NCBI GenBank assembly: GCA_036346355.1
Contig: JAYEVF010000027.1
Coordinates: 1,922,001-1,986,000, forward strand
Direction of reading: 5' to 3'
Length of the DNA: 64,000 bases
Source of the DNA: Rhipidocladum racemiflorum
Taxonomy: Eukaryota > Streptophyta > Magnoliopsida > Poales > Poaceae
The position numbers and the translations under genes are program-made. The notes beneath the pieces are model-generated. The model did no database searches, was not told the DNA's origin, and saw only the letters and a program-made list of their open reading frames with translations. Below are positions 36,945 through 46,680 of this stretch, piece after piece. Each line of letters begins with the position of its first letter. Within the stretch, counting starts at the first letter, position 1.

Positions 36945-36973
36945 TTAGTAAGTTGCCCGTGCGTTGCAACGGA
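36945..36973 (-). other. Helitron 3' terminus with hairpin
   Basis: Minus strand ...CCGTTGCAACGCACGG, then GCAACTTA and CTAA. Helitrons end in CTRR preceded by a hairpin about 11 bases upstream. A near-identical core ends the small Helitron at 48366. Confidence 0.75.
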
Positions 36974-37552
36974 TTTCAAAAAAGGTGATACATATCATCA
37001 AAACATAATACCAAGCCGTACAATGGACATTAGTTTTTTTCTTACACATATCACGTGAATTACATAAAAGCATGTTGGTTGACATCATCAAAAATTGTCC
37101 AACCAATATTCCTAAAAAATTGGTCAATCGAAAGTTACAAAAGAAAGAGTATAATAGGCATGTGGCATCTAAGACATTTATTTGTTTACATGAATATATC
37201 TATATACGTTGACGGTTGAGACCTTGGTTTCTCGGCCATGCGCCATGTTCGCAATCATCTCCCTTGAGGCATGCTTAACAAAGAGCCGAACGATGTACTC
37301 CCCCATCCCTTACGCGCCGGTCACAATGGTGATGTTTCGCATCAAACCTGGGAAACATGGATTAATCATCCAAGAATGACATCAGCACCTTCTCACAAAG
37401 CAAGCTTAGCAATCAAAAGAATCAAAACCAATAGCAATTACACAAGCACATATTACTCAAGGATTTAAAACTAGTAAAAATTACACACACATCACGATAA
37501 TACATATTTTGTAAGGTAAATTGTAAGATATACTGCTAACACTTTTTATCTC

Positions 37553-37780
37553 TTTCAACGTGCCGTCCTCTACAACTTCGATGAGCACCACATCGTAACC
37601 TTGCCCGGCCTCCACAAGCCCAAGTGGTGGCCCATCTCCCTTACCATCCCCAGCGCGGAACAAGACAACGACAGCCTTTACGTCATGCAGAAGATCCCTG
37701 TGCCGTAGCGGAATGAAAGCGTATTGAGCTGCCAGTTTGAGGCCTTCATTGTTCGCAAGCCTAGAGTTACTGCTGTCACC
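37553..37780 (+). pseudogene. DUF1618-like fragment captured in the Helitron
   Basis: Plus-strand frame reads YNFDEHHIVTLPGLHKPKWW, PISLTIPSAEQDNDSLYVMQ, then a TAG, and after it QFEAFIVRKP in the same style. The LPxLHKPK and SLYVM words are typical of the large grass DUF1618/F-box-associated family as I know it. Only about 75 codons with a stop. A 119-codon minus-strand frame over the same region is its shadow. Identity rests on recalled motifs. Confidence 0.42.
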
Positions 37781-38170
37781 AACTAAGCTTACTGTACAAC
37801 ATAAAAGAGCTACCTTTGCACCTTGACAAATCATATACAAGAAACAGAATGAATAGCATAAATTACTGCCATGCTGAAAGCCTAAACAATTAGAAGATGA
37901 TATATGTTAGGTCAAAATAATAATAACATAACATTATTTCTTCATACCAGACAGTAGGACATGTACAAGAAAATTATATCTGTAAGTATGATAACATGGG
38001 TGAGCTTTACATCTAAATCACTAACTATCTGTTGTTGCCCAACCAATTAACCTGCAGTATTACACGTTTATTGAACGGTAGCAGAGATGAGGAGCATCAA
38101 CAAGCAAACATTGAATAAATGGGTCATGAACAACACGAGGGGACTATAGGAACAAGAACATACGAATACT

Positions 38171-38513
38171 GTAACTTGAGCGCCTTTGTACCAGGCTCTG
38201 TTTTATTTGCGATTCTCCGGGAAATTCAAGACATCTTGAAAATAGGTTAATTAGTAGCACATGTGATTAGGGAAAAAAGAATGGCGCTACTTATAATTCA
38301 TATACCTGTCCCATTCAGTCCCAAAAACCTCGGCATATGGCAACGAACACATGAACTTCATAGACTTTGTGCACATGATTTATTGCCTCAATTAGCTGAT
38401 CCTTTAGTGCTTGCATCCTGCTGCGAATATTAGACTCCATCACCAATTTTTTTGAATCCTGAATGATCTTCTTGAGCTTTGTGGTATTTTGCATGCGGGT
38501 CTGCATACGAAAA
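38171..38513 (-). pseudogene. PATROL1/unc-13-homolog-like exons, downstream part
   Basis: Two minus-strand exons: 38513-38308 (RMQNTTKLKKIIQDSKKLV, RMQALKDQLIEAINHVHKV, FVAICRGFWD) after a TGCAG acceptor and before GTATAT; and 38235-38171 (DVLNFPENRK, stop, NRAWYKGAQV). They match the C-terminal MUN/DUF810 region of plant PATROL1, which acts in vesicle delivery of the plasma-membrane H+-ATPase. They continue the exons at 41448-42160 on the same strand. The stop in the second exon shows loss of function. Confidence 0.72.
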
Positions 38514-38985
38514 TAACAACAGATAAGAACCCTGTAGTTTTCAACAAGCATAAGTGCATAATAGCACATCTAAATTAATAAAAGAAGGAGTTTACCCCTC
38601 CCTTAATGGATTGTCCACACCAATGAGGCCTAGGTCCGCGCCCCACGCACGTTGCCCCTTGGCCCTTGCCCGCTCCGCCCTTGTCGCCCCCACATTGTTT
38701 CGTCCAACAACGCTTCCCCACGATCCCCACAATCGCCGTCTCTCCACGCCCCTAGTGGAGCCGCTCATGTGCCCGTCGCAAACCACCCCAAACCCCCACC
38801 CGACCGCGCCCATCCCCGTCGTCTCCTCTTCTTCTTTCTTCGCCTCGTCCTCTCCTCCTCCCCCCTAGCCTAGGAGTCACCATCAACGTGCTTCCCCTGC
38901 GCTCGTGACGCCATTGCATCATACGCACCCCATTCGAGTAGAGTTAGGGTTTGATGGTAACACTATGATGGCGGGCTCAGGAGGA

Positions 38986-39355
38986 ATGGCGGACGCATCA
39001 TGAGGTCGACACGCGATCGAGGAGCCGACTACCGTGCTCCTCCTCTACGTGGTGCTCATGTTGATCCTCGAGTCACCACTCGTGTCCACCTCGCTACCAG
39101 GTGGTAATGGACGCGAAGGGTGGGGAGGTGGCGTTCCGTGCGGTTCCTACACCTATCCGGCGCCGGGGAGTGCGCGGTCCCCATGCGACCCGCGAAGGAG
39201 CTCCTCCTGGCGTTCATCTCCGGTCCTTCCTCCCGCGGTGGCCAGCTCTCGTGCATGCTCTCCGGCCTCGACCTCCGCCTCAAATCTTCCCGCTCCGCCG
39301 CCCTCCACCGAACGATAGCCGACGCTGTCACAGTAGGCGCCCGCGTGTTGGAAAA
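38986..39355 (+). pseudogene. type II membrane protein N-terminal fragment, possibly galactosyltransferase-like (left arm)
   Basis: From ATG 38986; a hydrophobic anchor VLLLYVVLMLILESPLVS follows a short basic N-terminus, then a Gly-rich linker, and in a shifted frame RPAKELLLAFISGPSSRGGQ and ADAVTVGARVLEN. The layout resembles GT31 hydroxyproline O-galactosyltransferases of plants, which are Golgi type II proteins, but I am not sure. A donor-like site and unrelated sequence follow. The stop at 39000-39002 after MADAS is private to this arm. Frameshifted and non-functional. Confidence 0.4.
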
Positions 39356-39576
39356 TAGTTTCTCTGCTTATTCCTTGGCCTTAGGCCGAAAGGAAGAAGG
39401 AAACACTCCATACAATACCAATACCACACAGAATATCACGAGTTGCAAGATTTCCCCAAAAAAACTTTTTTTATTTCCATAGAAGACGAGGAATTCTTCT
39501 CCAAATCGCTCGCTTTTGTGTGATTTGACTCCACCCAAGCTTCACTGGTGATTCCTCCGATACACACCCTGATTCA

Positions 39577-39612
39577 ATGGCGTGCGCCGCAACAAGATCT
39601 CAGCACGCCGTG
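39577..39612 (+). pseudogene. RAB5-like first exon, degraded copy (left arm)
   Basis: ATG at 39577 followed by altered codons and a retained GTGAGG donor at 39613. It corresponds to the better-preserved exon at 42943-42984 in the other arm, from which its identity is taken. Confidence 0.4.
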
Positions 39613-40399
39613 GTGAGGAACCTACATCCTGACTCTTCGATTTGGTTTATTGATTTCGTTGTTGATGATGCGCCACGTTGAGTTGTGCTGTCTGGATTAT
39701 TGGTCCGTGTTTTTCGGCTAATATTGTTGCAAATTGCTCTGTTTTCATCCCAATCAAGATGAGTCGATGCTAATATGTTCATTTATTTAGGACTGTTATG
39801 TCGTCTGTAACTCTATTTTGTTAGATATGATGAATTAGTTTACATGTGAGGGATCACAGCTTAGCTCCGATGTATTATCGAGCTGCTACTGCTGTGATAG
39901 TTGTCTACGACATCATGAATGCTGTTAGTATAATCCGTTGACTTACTTGAACTAATTTTATAATAGATATTGATTGTAGAACAGCTGGAGCAATCAGATA
40001 CAAAACCTTCATTGCATTCACTAAAACAGCTAGAGCAATCAGATGCAAGGTGTGGGGCTGTGGGCCCGTGGGGTTTATAGCACCTCCTGTGGTGTTGGAT
40101 CTGGTACCTAGAAATGCTGATAGATAGTAACCAATAAATATTGAAAAAATGGTTTGTTGGTTGTGTTCGTGGTGTCCATGCCATATGCGATGGTTTGCAG
40201 TTGAAAATTCGTAAACTGTGGATATTAATGTTAAACAGACAGTAGTTTTAGTTTTAGTAATTCCAATGCCTCTTTTGACTTGAATGACCTGGTGTTTGAG
40301 ACACTTTTTTGGTTATTCTTTATTTTGAAAAGTTGTTAGTCTCCAGAGTAATTACTGTATCATATGGTCCACCCAGATTTTCAATATTTAACATTTTGG

Positions 40400-41104
40400 G
40401 ATCTGTGCATTTCCTTTGCCAATCATCAGGTTAAATGGTCAGGAGTTAGGACTCAACATATGAGAACACCTTTTATGGACGAGACGTATGATTTGCTCAA
40501 GAATACATTGACAGAGTATGAGGTTATCATTTCCCGATGGCCAGAATATATATTTGTTCTTGAGAATGTATGTATGGATTCACTTGCAGACCCTTTTATT
40601 GATTTATTTGCATTGGAAATAAATCCGACTTACCACGTTGTTTTTATTGTTTTGAAACAAAAATGCTATCGTAGATGTTGAGAAGGCAGTAATCAAGTCT
40701 CTAGAAAAACAGTATGTGGATGTTTTGGCTCCACTTAAGGATTGTATCACCCCAAAGAAATTTGGCCTCAGATATGCACAGAAAATCACAAAGTGCAATT
40801 CGATGTGCCCCTATACCGTACCTGAATATGTAAGTTTTGGTATTGATTCACATTTCTTGGGACTTCAGTTCTTAATATCTGACCCCCTATCTGCTTTCAA
40901 CTGGGCATTCTCTTAAATACGATGAAAAGACTACTTGATGTTTTGCTGCCAAGGATTGAGAGTCATCTGAAGTCATGGAGTTCTTGTATACCTAATCGAG
41001 GAAATACGACAACCATCGGGGAAAGACTCAGTGAAGTTACTGTAACATTGAGGACCAAATTCCGAAACTACATGCAAGCTGTTGTGGAGAAGCTGTCGGA
41101 AAAT
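40400..41104 (+). pseudogene. PATROL1/unc-13-homolog-like exons, left arm copy
   Basis: Three exon remnants: TYDLLKNTLTEYEVIISRWP to VLEN (ends before GTATGT, about 40567); DVEKAVIKSLEKQYVDVLAP to CPYTVPE (about 40675-40828, before GTAAGT); and TMKRLLDVLLPRIESHLKSW to AVVEKLSEN (about 40903-41104). The acceptor before the last exon reads CAA instead of CAG, so this copy is damaged where the right arm keeps CAG. Same family as 38171-38513. Confidence 0.72.
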
Positions 41105-41271
41105 GTGAGTGTTCTGAAAATTTTTGATGTTGTTTACCTTTTCAGATGTTGGCATGTTTCAATCATTTTAAAGATAGACGCTTAAGGCTTTTGCATTTAT
41201 TATCCTCAAAAAAAATCTGAGTCATTTTTGCTATACAGCTCTTCCATGTTTTGTTTTCCTTCTGCTGCACA

Positions 41272-41286
41272 CCGGAATGAGAAATT
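41272..41286. other. 15-bp centre of the Helitron palindrome
   Basis: CCGGAATGAGAAATT separates TCTGCTGCACA (end of left arm) from TGTGCAGCAGA (start of right arm). It is the only unpaired sequence between the 2.7-kb arms. Confidence 0.9.
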
Positions 41287-41447
41287 TGTGCAGCAGAAGG
41301 AAAACAAAATATGGAAGAGCTGTATAGCAAAACTGACTCAGATTTTTTAGGGGATAATAAATGCAAAAGCCTTAAGTGTCTATCTTTAAAAAGATTGAAA
41401 CATGCCAAAATTTGAAAAGGTAAATAGCATCAAAATTTTGCAGAACA

Positions 41448-42160
41448 CTCACATTTTTCGACAAATTTTCTCCACAACAAATTGCATGTAGTTTCGTAAT
41501 TTGGTCCTCAATGTTACAAGAATTTCATTGAGTCTTTCCCCGATGGTCGCCAGATTTCGATTAGGTATACAAGAACTCCATGACTTCAGATGACTCTCAA
41601 TCCTTGGCAGCAAAACATCAAGTAGTCTTTTCATCGTATTCAAGAGAATGCCCAGCTGAAAGCAGATAGGGGGTCAGATATTAAACACTGAAGTACCAAG
41701 AAATGTGAATCAATACCAAAACTTACATCTTCAGGTACGGTATAGGGGCACATCGAAATGCACTTTGTGAGTTTCTGTGCATATTTGAGGCCAAATTTTT
41801 TTGGGGTGATACAATCCTTAAGTGGAGCCAAAACATCCACATACTGTTTTTCTAGAGACTCGATTACTGCCTTCTCAACATCTGCAATAGCCTTTTTGTT
41901 TCAAAACAATAAAAACAACGTGGTAAGTCGGATTTATTTCCAATGCAAATAAATCAATAAAAGGGTCTGCAAGTGAATCCATACATACATTCTCAAGAAC
42001 AAATATATATTCTGGCCATCGGGAAATGATAACCTCATACTCTGTCAATGTATTTTTGAGCAAATCATACGTCTCATCCATAAAAGGTGTTGTCATATGT
42101 TGAGTCCTAACTCTTGACCATTTAACCAGATGATTGGCAAAGGAAATGCACAAATCCCAA
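41448..42160 (-). pseudogene. PATROL1/unc-13-homolog-like exons, right arm copy
   Basis: Mirror of 40400-41104 on the minus strand: DETYDLLKNTLTEYEVIISR, DVLAPLKDCITPKKFGLKYA, CPYTVPEDV, LGILLNTMKRLLDVLLPRIE and AVVEKI-type ends. Splice sites are intact at the TTTCAG acceptor near 41655 and the GT donors. The reading frame is broken only mildly (for example before ICRKM). With 38171-38513 it makes a five-exon segment of the C-terminal half of the gene, taken from the host genome by the Helitron. Confidence 0.75.
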
Positions 42161-42942
42161 AATGTTAAATATTGAAAATCTGGGTGGACCATATGATACA
42201 GTAATTACTCTGGAGACTAACAGCTTCTCAAAATAAAGAATAACAAAAAAAGTGTCTCAAACACAAGGTCATTCAAGCCAAAAGAGGCATTGGAATTGCT
42301 AACACTAAAACTATTGTCTGTTTAACATTAATATCCACAGTTTGCGAATTTTCAACTGCAAACCATCGCATATGGCATGGACACCACGAACACAACCAAC
42401 AAACCATTTTTTCAATATTTATTGGTTACTATCTATCAGCATTTCTAGGTACCAGATCCAACACCACAGGAGGTACTATAAACACCACGGGCCCATAGCC
42501 CCACACCTTGCATCTGATTGCTCTAGCTGTTTTAGTGAATGCAATGAAGGTTTTGTATCTGATTGCTCCAGCTGTTCTACAATCAATATCTATTATAAAA
42601 TTAGTTCAAGTAAGTCAAGGGATTATACTAACAGCATTCATGATGTCGTAGACAACTATCGCAGCAGTAGCAGCTCAATAATACATCGGAGCTAAGCTGT
42701 GATACCTCACATGTAAACTAATTCATCATATCTAACAAAATAGAGTTACAGACGACATAACAGTCCTAAATAAATGAACATATTAGCATCGACTCATCTG
42801 ATTGGGATGAAAACAGAGCGATTTGCAACAATATTAGCCGAAAAACACATACCAATAATCCAGACAGCACAACTCAACGTGGCGCGTCATCAGCGACGAA
42901 ATCAATAAACCAAATCGAAGAGTCGGGATGTAGGTTCCTCAC

Positions 42943-42984
42943 CAGCTTGGCGTTGCAGATCTTGTTACCGGCGTTGGCCGCCAT
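42943..42984 (-). pseudogene. RAB5-like (RHN1/RABF2-type) first exon
   Basis: Minus strand ATG 42984 encodes MAANAGNKICNAKL and stops at a GTGAGG donor (42942-42937). Plant RAB5 GTPases start MAANAGNKIRNAKL before the GTP-binding P loop, with an intron about there. The exon keeps only the N-terminal tail; the G domain is absent. Confidence 0.62.
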
Positions 42985-43207
42985 TGAATCAGGGTGTTTA
43001 TTGGAGGAATCACCAGTGAAGCTTGGGTGGAATCAAATCACACCAAAGCGAGCGATTTGAAGAAGAACTCCTCGTCTTCTAGGGAAATAAAAAAAGTTTT
43101 TTTGGAAAAATCTTGCAACTCGTGACATTCTGTGTGGTATTGGTATGGTATGGAGTGTTTCCTTCTTCCTTTCGGCCTAAGGCCAAGGAATAAGCAGAGA
43201 AACCGTT

Positions 43208-43578
43208 TTCCAACACGCGGGCGCCTACTGCGACAGCGTCGGCTATCAGTCGGTGGAGGGCGGTGAAGCGGAAAGATTTTAGTAGGCGGTGGTCGAGGCC
43301 GGAGAGCATGCGCAAGAGCTGGCCACCGCGGGAGGAAGGACCAGAGATGAACGCTGGGAGGAGCTCCTTCGCGGGGCGCACGGGGGCCGCGCACTCCACG
43401 GCGCCGGATAGGTGTAGGAGCCTCACGGAACGCCATCTCCCCACCCTCCGCCTCCATTACCACCTGGTAGCGAGGTGGACACGAGCGGCAACTCGATGAT
43501 GAACACGAGCACCACGTAGAGGAGGAGCACGGCAGCCAGTCCCTCGATTGCGCGTCGACGGCCGGACGCGCCCGCCAT
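43208..43578 (-). pseudogene. type II membrane protein N-terminal fragment, possibly galactosyltransferase-like (right arm)
   Basis: ATG at 43578: MAGASGRRRAIEG then anchor LAAVLLLYVVLVFIIELPLV, a Gly-rich linker, then in another frame RPAKELLPAFISGPSSRGGQ and ADAVAVGARVLEN. Same gene piece as 38986-39355, about 85% alike in protein. No catalytic GT31 domain is present. Confidence 0.42.
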
Positions 43579-44007
43579 TCCTCCTGAGCCAGCCGCCGCA
43601 TTGTTACCATCAAACCCTAACTTTACTCGAATGAGGTGCGTATGCTGCAATGGCGTCACAAGCACAGGGGAAGCACGGTGATGGCGACTCCTAGGCTAGG
43701 GTGCAGGAGGAGAGGATGAGGCGAAGAAAGAAGAAGAAGAGGAGACGACGGGGACGGGCGCGGTCGGGTTAGGGTTGGGGGTGGTTTGCGACGGGCGCGT
43801 GAGCGGCGCCACGAGGGGTGAGGAGAGACGGCGGTTGTGGGGATCGTGGGGAAGCGTTGTTGGATGAAACAACATGGGAGCGACAGGGCAAGGGCCGAGG
43901 GGCAACGTGCGTGGGGCGCGGACCTAGGCCTCATTGGTATGGACGATCCATTAAGGGAGGTGTAAACTCCTCCTTTTATTAGTTTAGATTACATATATAT
44001 ACATGAG

Positions 44008-45099
44008 CAGAGGCGAAGGCAGTACTGGGGCGCTATGGGCCGTGCGCCCCTGCTCGGTTGGCCCGAAAAGCCCATTACCCCCTGGCCCGCCCAGTCTCCA
44101 CCACTCCAACCACTCACCAGGCAACCCTAATCCTCATTCCTCTCCTGCTCTCCAGCTTCCAACAACGTCGCATGCTCAAGATCGACGCCGGCAAGACTGC
44201 GGCTCTCGACGCTCGCCACCTCGACGCACCGCGCGACGCTTACCTCGGCGCGGGCGCTGCTCGAGCCTTACGCCGGCCTCGACGCTAAAGCCCGTGCCCC
44301 GCTCTAACGCCGAACGCTGGCCGAAGCCGCTTCGCCGCCACGTCGGCCTTAACGCCAGCGCGCCCGATCAGCTTCGACGCTGCCGCCGCTTCCGCCGGTC
44401 GCCTCGATGCCAGCCAGCCACGCTCGCCGCCACCTCGGCGACCAGCGCGGCCTGGAAGTGATGGTCTACAATCTGATTCTTTGAAGGTAGCATCAGTGCA
44501 TCACTGCCTGTGGTAGGATATAGCAAAACCTCTTTTGATATGCTGCTGCCTGGTCCTGCCTTTATTATTGTATTCCCTTAGTGTATTTGGAATTCTTCCA
44601 CTGAATTATTTTGGACAAGATATGCTTCACGTCCGGATTCCTTCAGCATCATTAGAGACATTTACAATAGGAAATGTGCAAGAGAGCTCAAGATGGTGAG
44701 CAATGGAACTTCTATTACTTGGTTATTAATTAGGTGGCTAGCATCAAGAGTGAAATATGACATCATAGATATTTTATATTCTGTTGATAACTGATTTTAT
44801 ACTGCCTTCTGGTGTTGCATATTATCTAAGTTCACTAGTTCTGATGTTATAGTTTATACTGATTACTGAATTATTGAGGCAGATATTTTAGAAATTAAAC
44901 ATATTTTTGGATTTTGTTTACAACTACAGGCTCTGGGTCCATTGTGTTGTATTGTGAGTATCTTATTTATGTGAGTATCTTATAAACTTTAACTTTGTTT
45001 CACTTGTTAAATGGTTATTTATGTATGAATTTGGATTTTACTAGTAGTTAAAATGTTTAGCTTAGCCCCCCCTCTAATATAGTCGTGGCTTCGCCACTG
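44008..45099. mobile_element. hAT-type non-autonomous element, 1092 bp
   Basis: Ends CAGAGGCGAAGGCAG and, inverted, CAGTGGCGAAGCCACG. The flanks are a perfect 8-bp duplication TACATGAG (44000-44007, 45100-45107), as expected for hAT. The interior is GC-rich at 44180-44460 (CTCGACGC-type repeats) and AT-rich afterwards, with no transposase. It lies in the copia LTR. Confidence 0.9.
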
Positions 45100-45270
45100 T
45101 ACATGAGTAGTAGCGAGCAAGGGGTAGCGCAAGAAGAGGCTCGCACAGGTGCTTGGATGCGGAAGACCCGGGCGCTGGGCGCCATGCAGAGGCTCAAGCA
45201 GGAGCATGCATGCGCAGGATTTAGTCTACCACGTACTAACTGAACAACACAAGAATAGCAACGGTTCAAC

Positions 45271-45829
45271 AGTACAGATCGCTACAAATAAGGCAACATA
45301 TCATCCATTCTCTAATTGATTGCTATCCTATCATGTCAAGGATATTTACCACATTCACATGCTTTGTATTGTGACTTGTGATTGGGAGGCTGTCGCATGT
45401 CGTGAACTAATACTTAATAGCACCGTGGTAGATTTAGCCGTTTAGGATGTTAATTGTTGGTACGATTTGGTGATGACGGGCGCTAGACTAGATATCATTA
45501 TATATATGCAATTCCTGAAATGTCGCCCTCTTGCGTTATATTGCAGTGTGTAAACACTATATATAACTCGGTGAAGTGGCTTATTTTTATTTCTTCAAAG
45601 AGACCTTTTTTGTTTTCAAGATCCAGTACAACCCATCTTTGACAGGGATTGTATTGTGAGACTTGTATTGTGAGACGATCGTGTGTGTCGTCAGTTATAG
45701 CAACACGATGGGTTTTGGATCTTAATTATTTGGTACGAGTTATGACGTGTGCTAGACGAGATACCATGTTCGCAATTCTTGAAATTTCGCCCAGTTGTAG
45801 TATGATGTGTACCAAGATTCAGGACCTTT
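45271..45829. other. non-coding flank with a diverged duplication
   Basis: No gene seen. Two stretches, about 45370-45550 and 45650-45820, share CTTGT.TTG.GAG, TTGGTACGA, GCTAGAC.AGATA and GCAATTC.TGAAAT in the same order: a diverged 280-bp-spaced duplication. Confidence 0.55.
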
Positions 45830-45837
45830 ATTACAGA

Positions 45838-46107
45838 CAGGGGCAGAACTAGAGACAAAATCATCGGGGTTGACCACTTTATCATATAAGTGATAACAAC
45901 TTATTATTCTTACCATTTGCTTGTTATTTACCTCTCCGTGTCACAAGATTTAGATCAAGAGGGTTCATATATACTATATATAGATTAACATACAATAAAT
46001 TTTTTGTTGAGCCGGTGTAAATTTTTTTTTTTTTTGACCCGGTGTAAATTTTTTTTTTTGACCCGGTGTCCTGTGACACCGGGTATGCTTATCTACTTCT
46101 GCCCCTG
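45838..46107. mobile_element. hAT MITE, 270 bp
   Basis: Terminal inverted repeats CAGGGGCAGAACTAGA and CAGGGGCAGAAGTAGA, with an 8-bp duplication ATTACAGA (45830-45837, 46108-46115). Three GACCCGGTGT/GAGCCGGTGT words separated by T-runs lie near the right end, and GACACCGGGT forms a hairpin with the last. Confidence 0.9.
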
Positions 46108-46398
46108 ATTACAGAGGAGTGATGATTAAAGTTGGCTGTCTAATTTTTCATACGGTAATGATAGTAGCTTGTACCTAAACCGTATACATATTACCAAAAA
46201 AAACTCACTAACAAGAATACTATTAATTCTGATATGTAAAAATAGCATGCATAAGTACGTAGAAAAGTACCGTTCGAGGCATGATAAAATCCTCAGTATG
46301 AAGGCCCAGCAAACACAAATGTAACCCATCTGCACCTACACAAGCGTACTAGTTATGTTTGTACATCAACATTGTTGTTTGATTGTTTCATATACTTA

Positions 46399-46680
46399 CT
46401 ATTTTGAAAACCAAATCGTGAACAATTTAACTTTGCGAGTGAGCTCTTCCGTATGGTCATACTGACCAGCTTTCGCCATTTGGCTTGTGTTTGGTCTTTG
46501 GGGTGCTTTCCCTACAGCATGTGTGGAACCGTCGGTGCTTGGCGTTGGAGCTAGAGAACAAAGATGGAATTCTCGTCCTAATAAAGTGACTTGAAAGAGA
46601 ACCTGTCCAACCCCGACGATCCGGCTACTCCCACCTATCACAAATACTAGGGCAATAAGCACGATGCACGCCATGTGCAT
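46399..46680 (-). CDS. hypothetical small protein with signal-peptide-like start (93 aa)
   Basis: Minus-strand ATG (46680) to TAG. Residues 1-20, MHMACIVLIALVFVIGGSSR, look like a secretion signal: short N-region, hydrophobic core, small residues before an Arg. The mature part has one Cys and a basic/Pro segment (GKAPQRPNTSQ). I recognise no family. It lies in the only stretch free of identified large elements, which is the reason for listing it; it may still be a chance frame or an exon. Confidence 0.28.
   Translation of the reverse strand: MHMACIVLIALVFVIGGSSRIVGVGQVLFQVTLLGREFHLCSLAPTPSTDGSTHAVGKAPQRPNTSQMAKAGQYDHTEELTRKVKLFTIWFSK

Larger units (their letters stand above)
38568..41271 (+). 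repeat. left arm of the Helitron palindrome (2704 bp)
   Basis: Begins exactly with a Helitron 5' terminus (TCTAAATTAATAAAAG after an A) and is the inverted copy of 41287-43988. Sampled segments, such as the PATROL1-like exons, are about 96% identical; the membrane-protein part is more diverged. It lies inside what was an intron of the captured PATROL1-like gene. Confidence 0.9.
36945..43988 (-). mobile_element. Helitron, 7.0 kb, carrying gene fragments and a 2.7-kb palindrome
   Basis: Minus strand starts TCTAAACTAATAAAAG (43988) and ends with a short GC hairpin (CCGT-TGCAACGC-ACGG), 11 further bases and CTAA (36945). It lies between A and T, the normal Helitron target, with no duplication. 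No Rep/helicase gene is present, so it is non-autonomous. It carries captured fragments (PATROL1-like, RAB5-like, a type II membrane protein, DUF1618-like). The 5' 2.7 kb is repeated in inverted orientation at 38568-41271. Confidence 0.82.
41287..43988 (-). repeat. right arm of the Helitron palindrome (2702 bp), original 5' half
   Basis: Ends outward at the Helitron 5' terminus. It keeps better versions of the captured exons than the left arm (CAG acceptor, RAB5 start) and is on the same strand as the downstream PATROL1-like exons at 38171-38513. It is therefore probably the original and the left arm the copy. Confidence 0.88.
3762..45270 (-). mobile_element. Ty1/copia retrotransposon, base layer, split by four large insertions
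   Basis: Minus-strand copia parts appear in the right order when the inserts are skipped: 5' LTR (45270 down to about 36896), primer site (36895-36883), gag (36859-36129), gag tail (22946-22691), protease to integrase (4869-3762), then off-window behind the CACTA. Inserts are D with its nest (22947-36128), A with its nest (4875-22685), the Helitron (36945-43988) and hAT (44008-45099). The element begins TGTTGAACCG at 45270. It has stops and frameshifts throughout and is dead. Confidence 0.85.
36896..45270 (-). repeat. copia 5' LTR, about 230 bp net, split by Helitron and hAT
   Basis: Pieces are 36896-36944, 43989-44007 and 45108-45270. Read on the minus strand it starts TGTTGAACCGTTGC at 45270 and joins to the primer site. 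The likely target duplication GTACA (45271-45275) cannot be checked, because the other end is off-window. Confidence 0.7.

Noticed and set aside
37481..37840. 119-codon minus-strand frame in the Helitron
   Set aside because: The opposite strand shows the DUF1618-like words, so this is more likely a shadow; its own sequence matches nothing I know.
40364..42192. A functional PATROL1-like gene
   Set aside because: Only separated exons of the C-terminal half are present, with stops and a lost acceptor, embedded in a Helitron.
38568..43988. Reading the palindrome as the terminal inverted repeats of a Mutator-like or Foldback element
   Set aside because: No 9-bp target duplication is seen at its ends, the outer sequence is a Helitron 5' terminus on both sides, and one arm end lies inside the larger Helitron.
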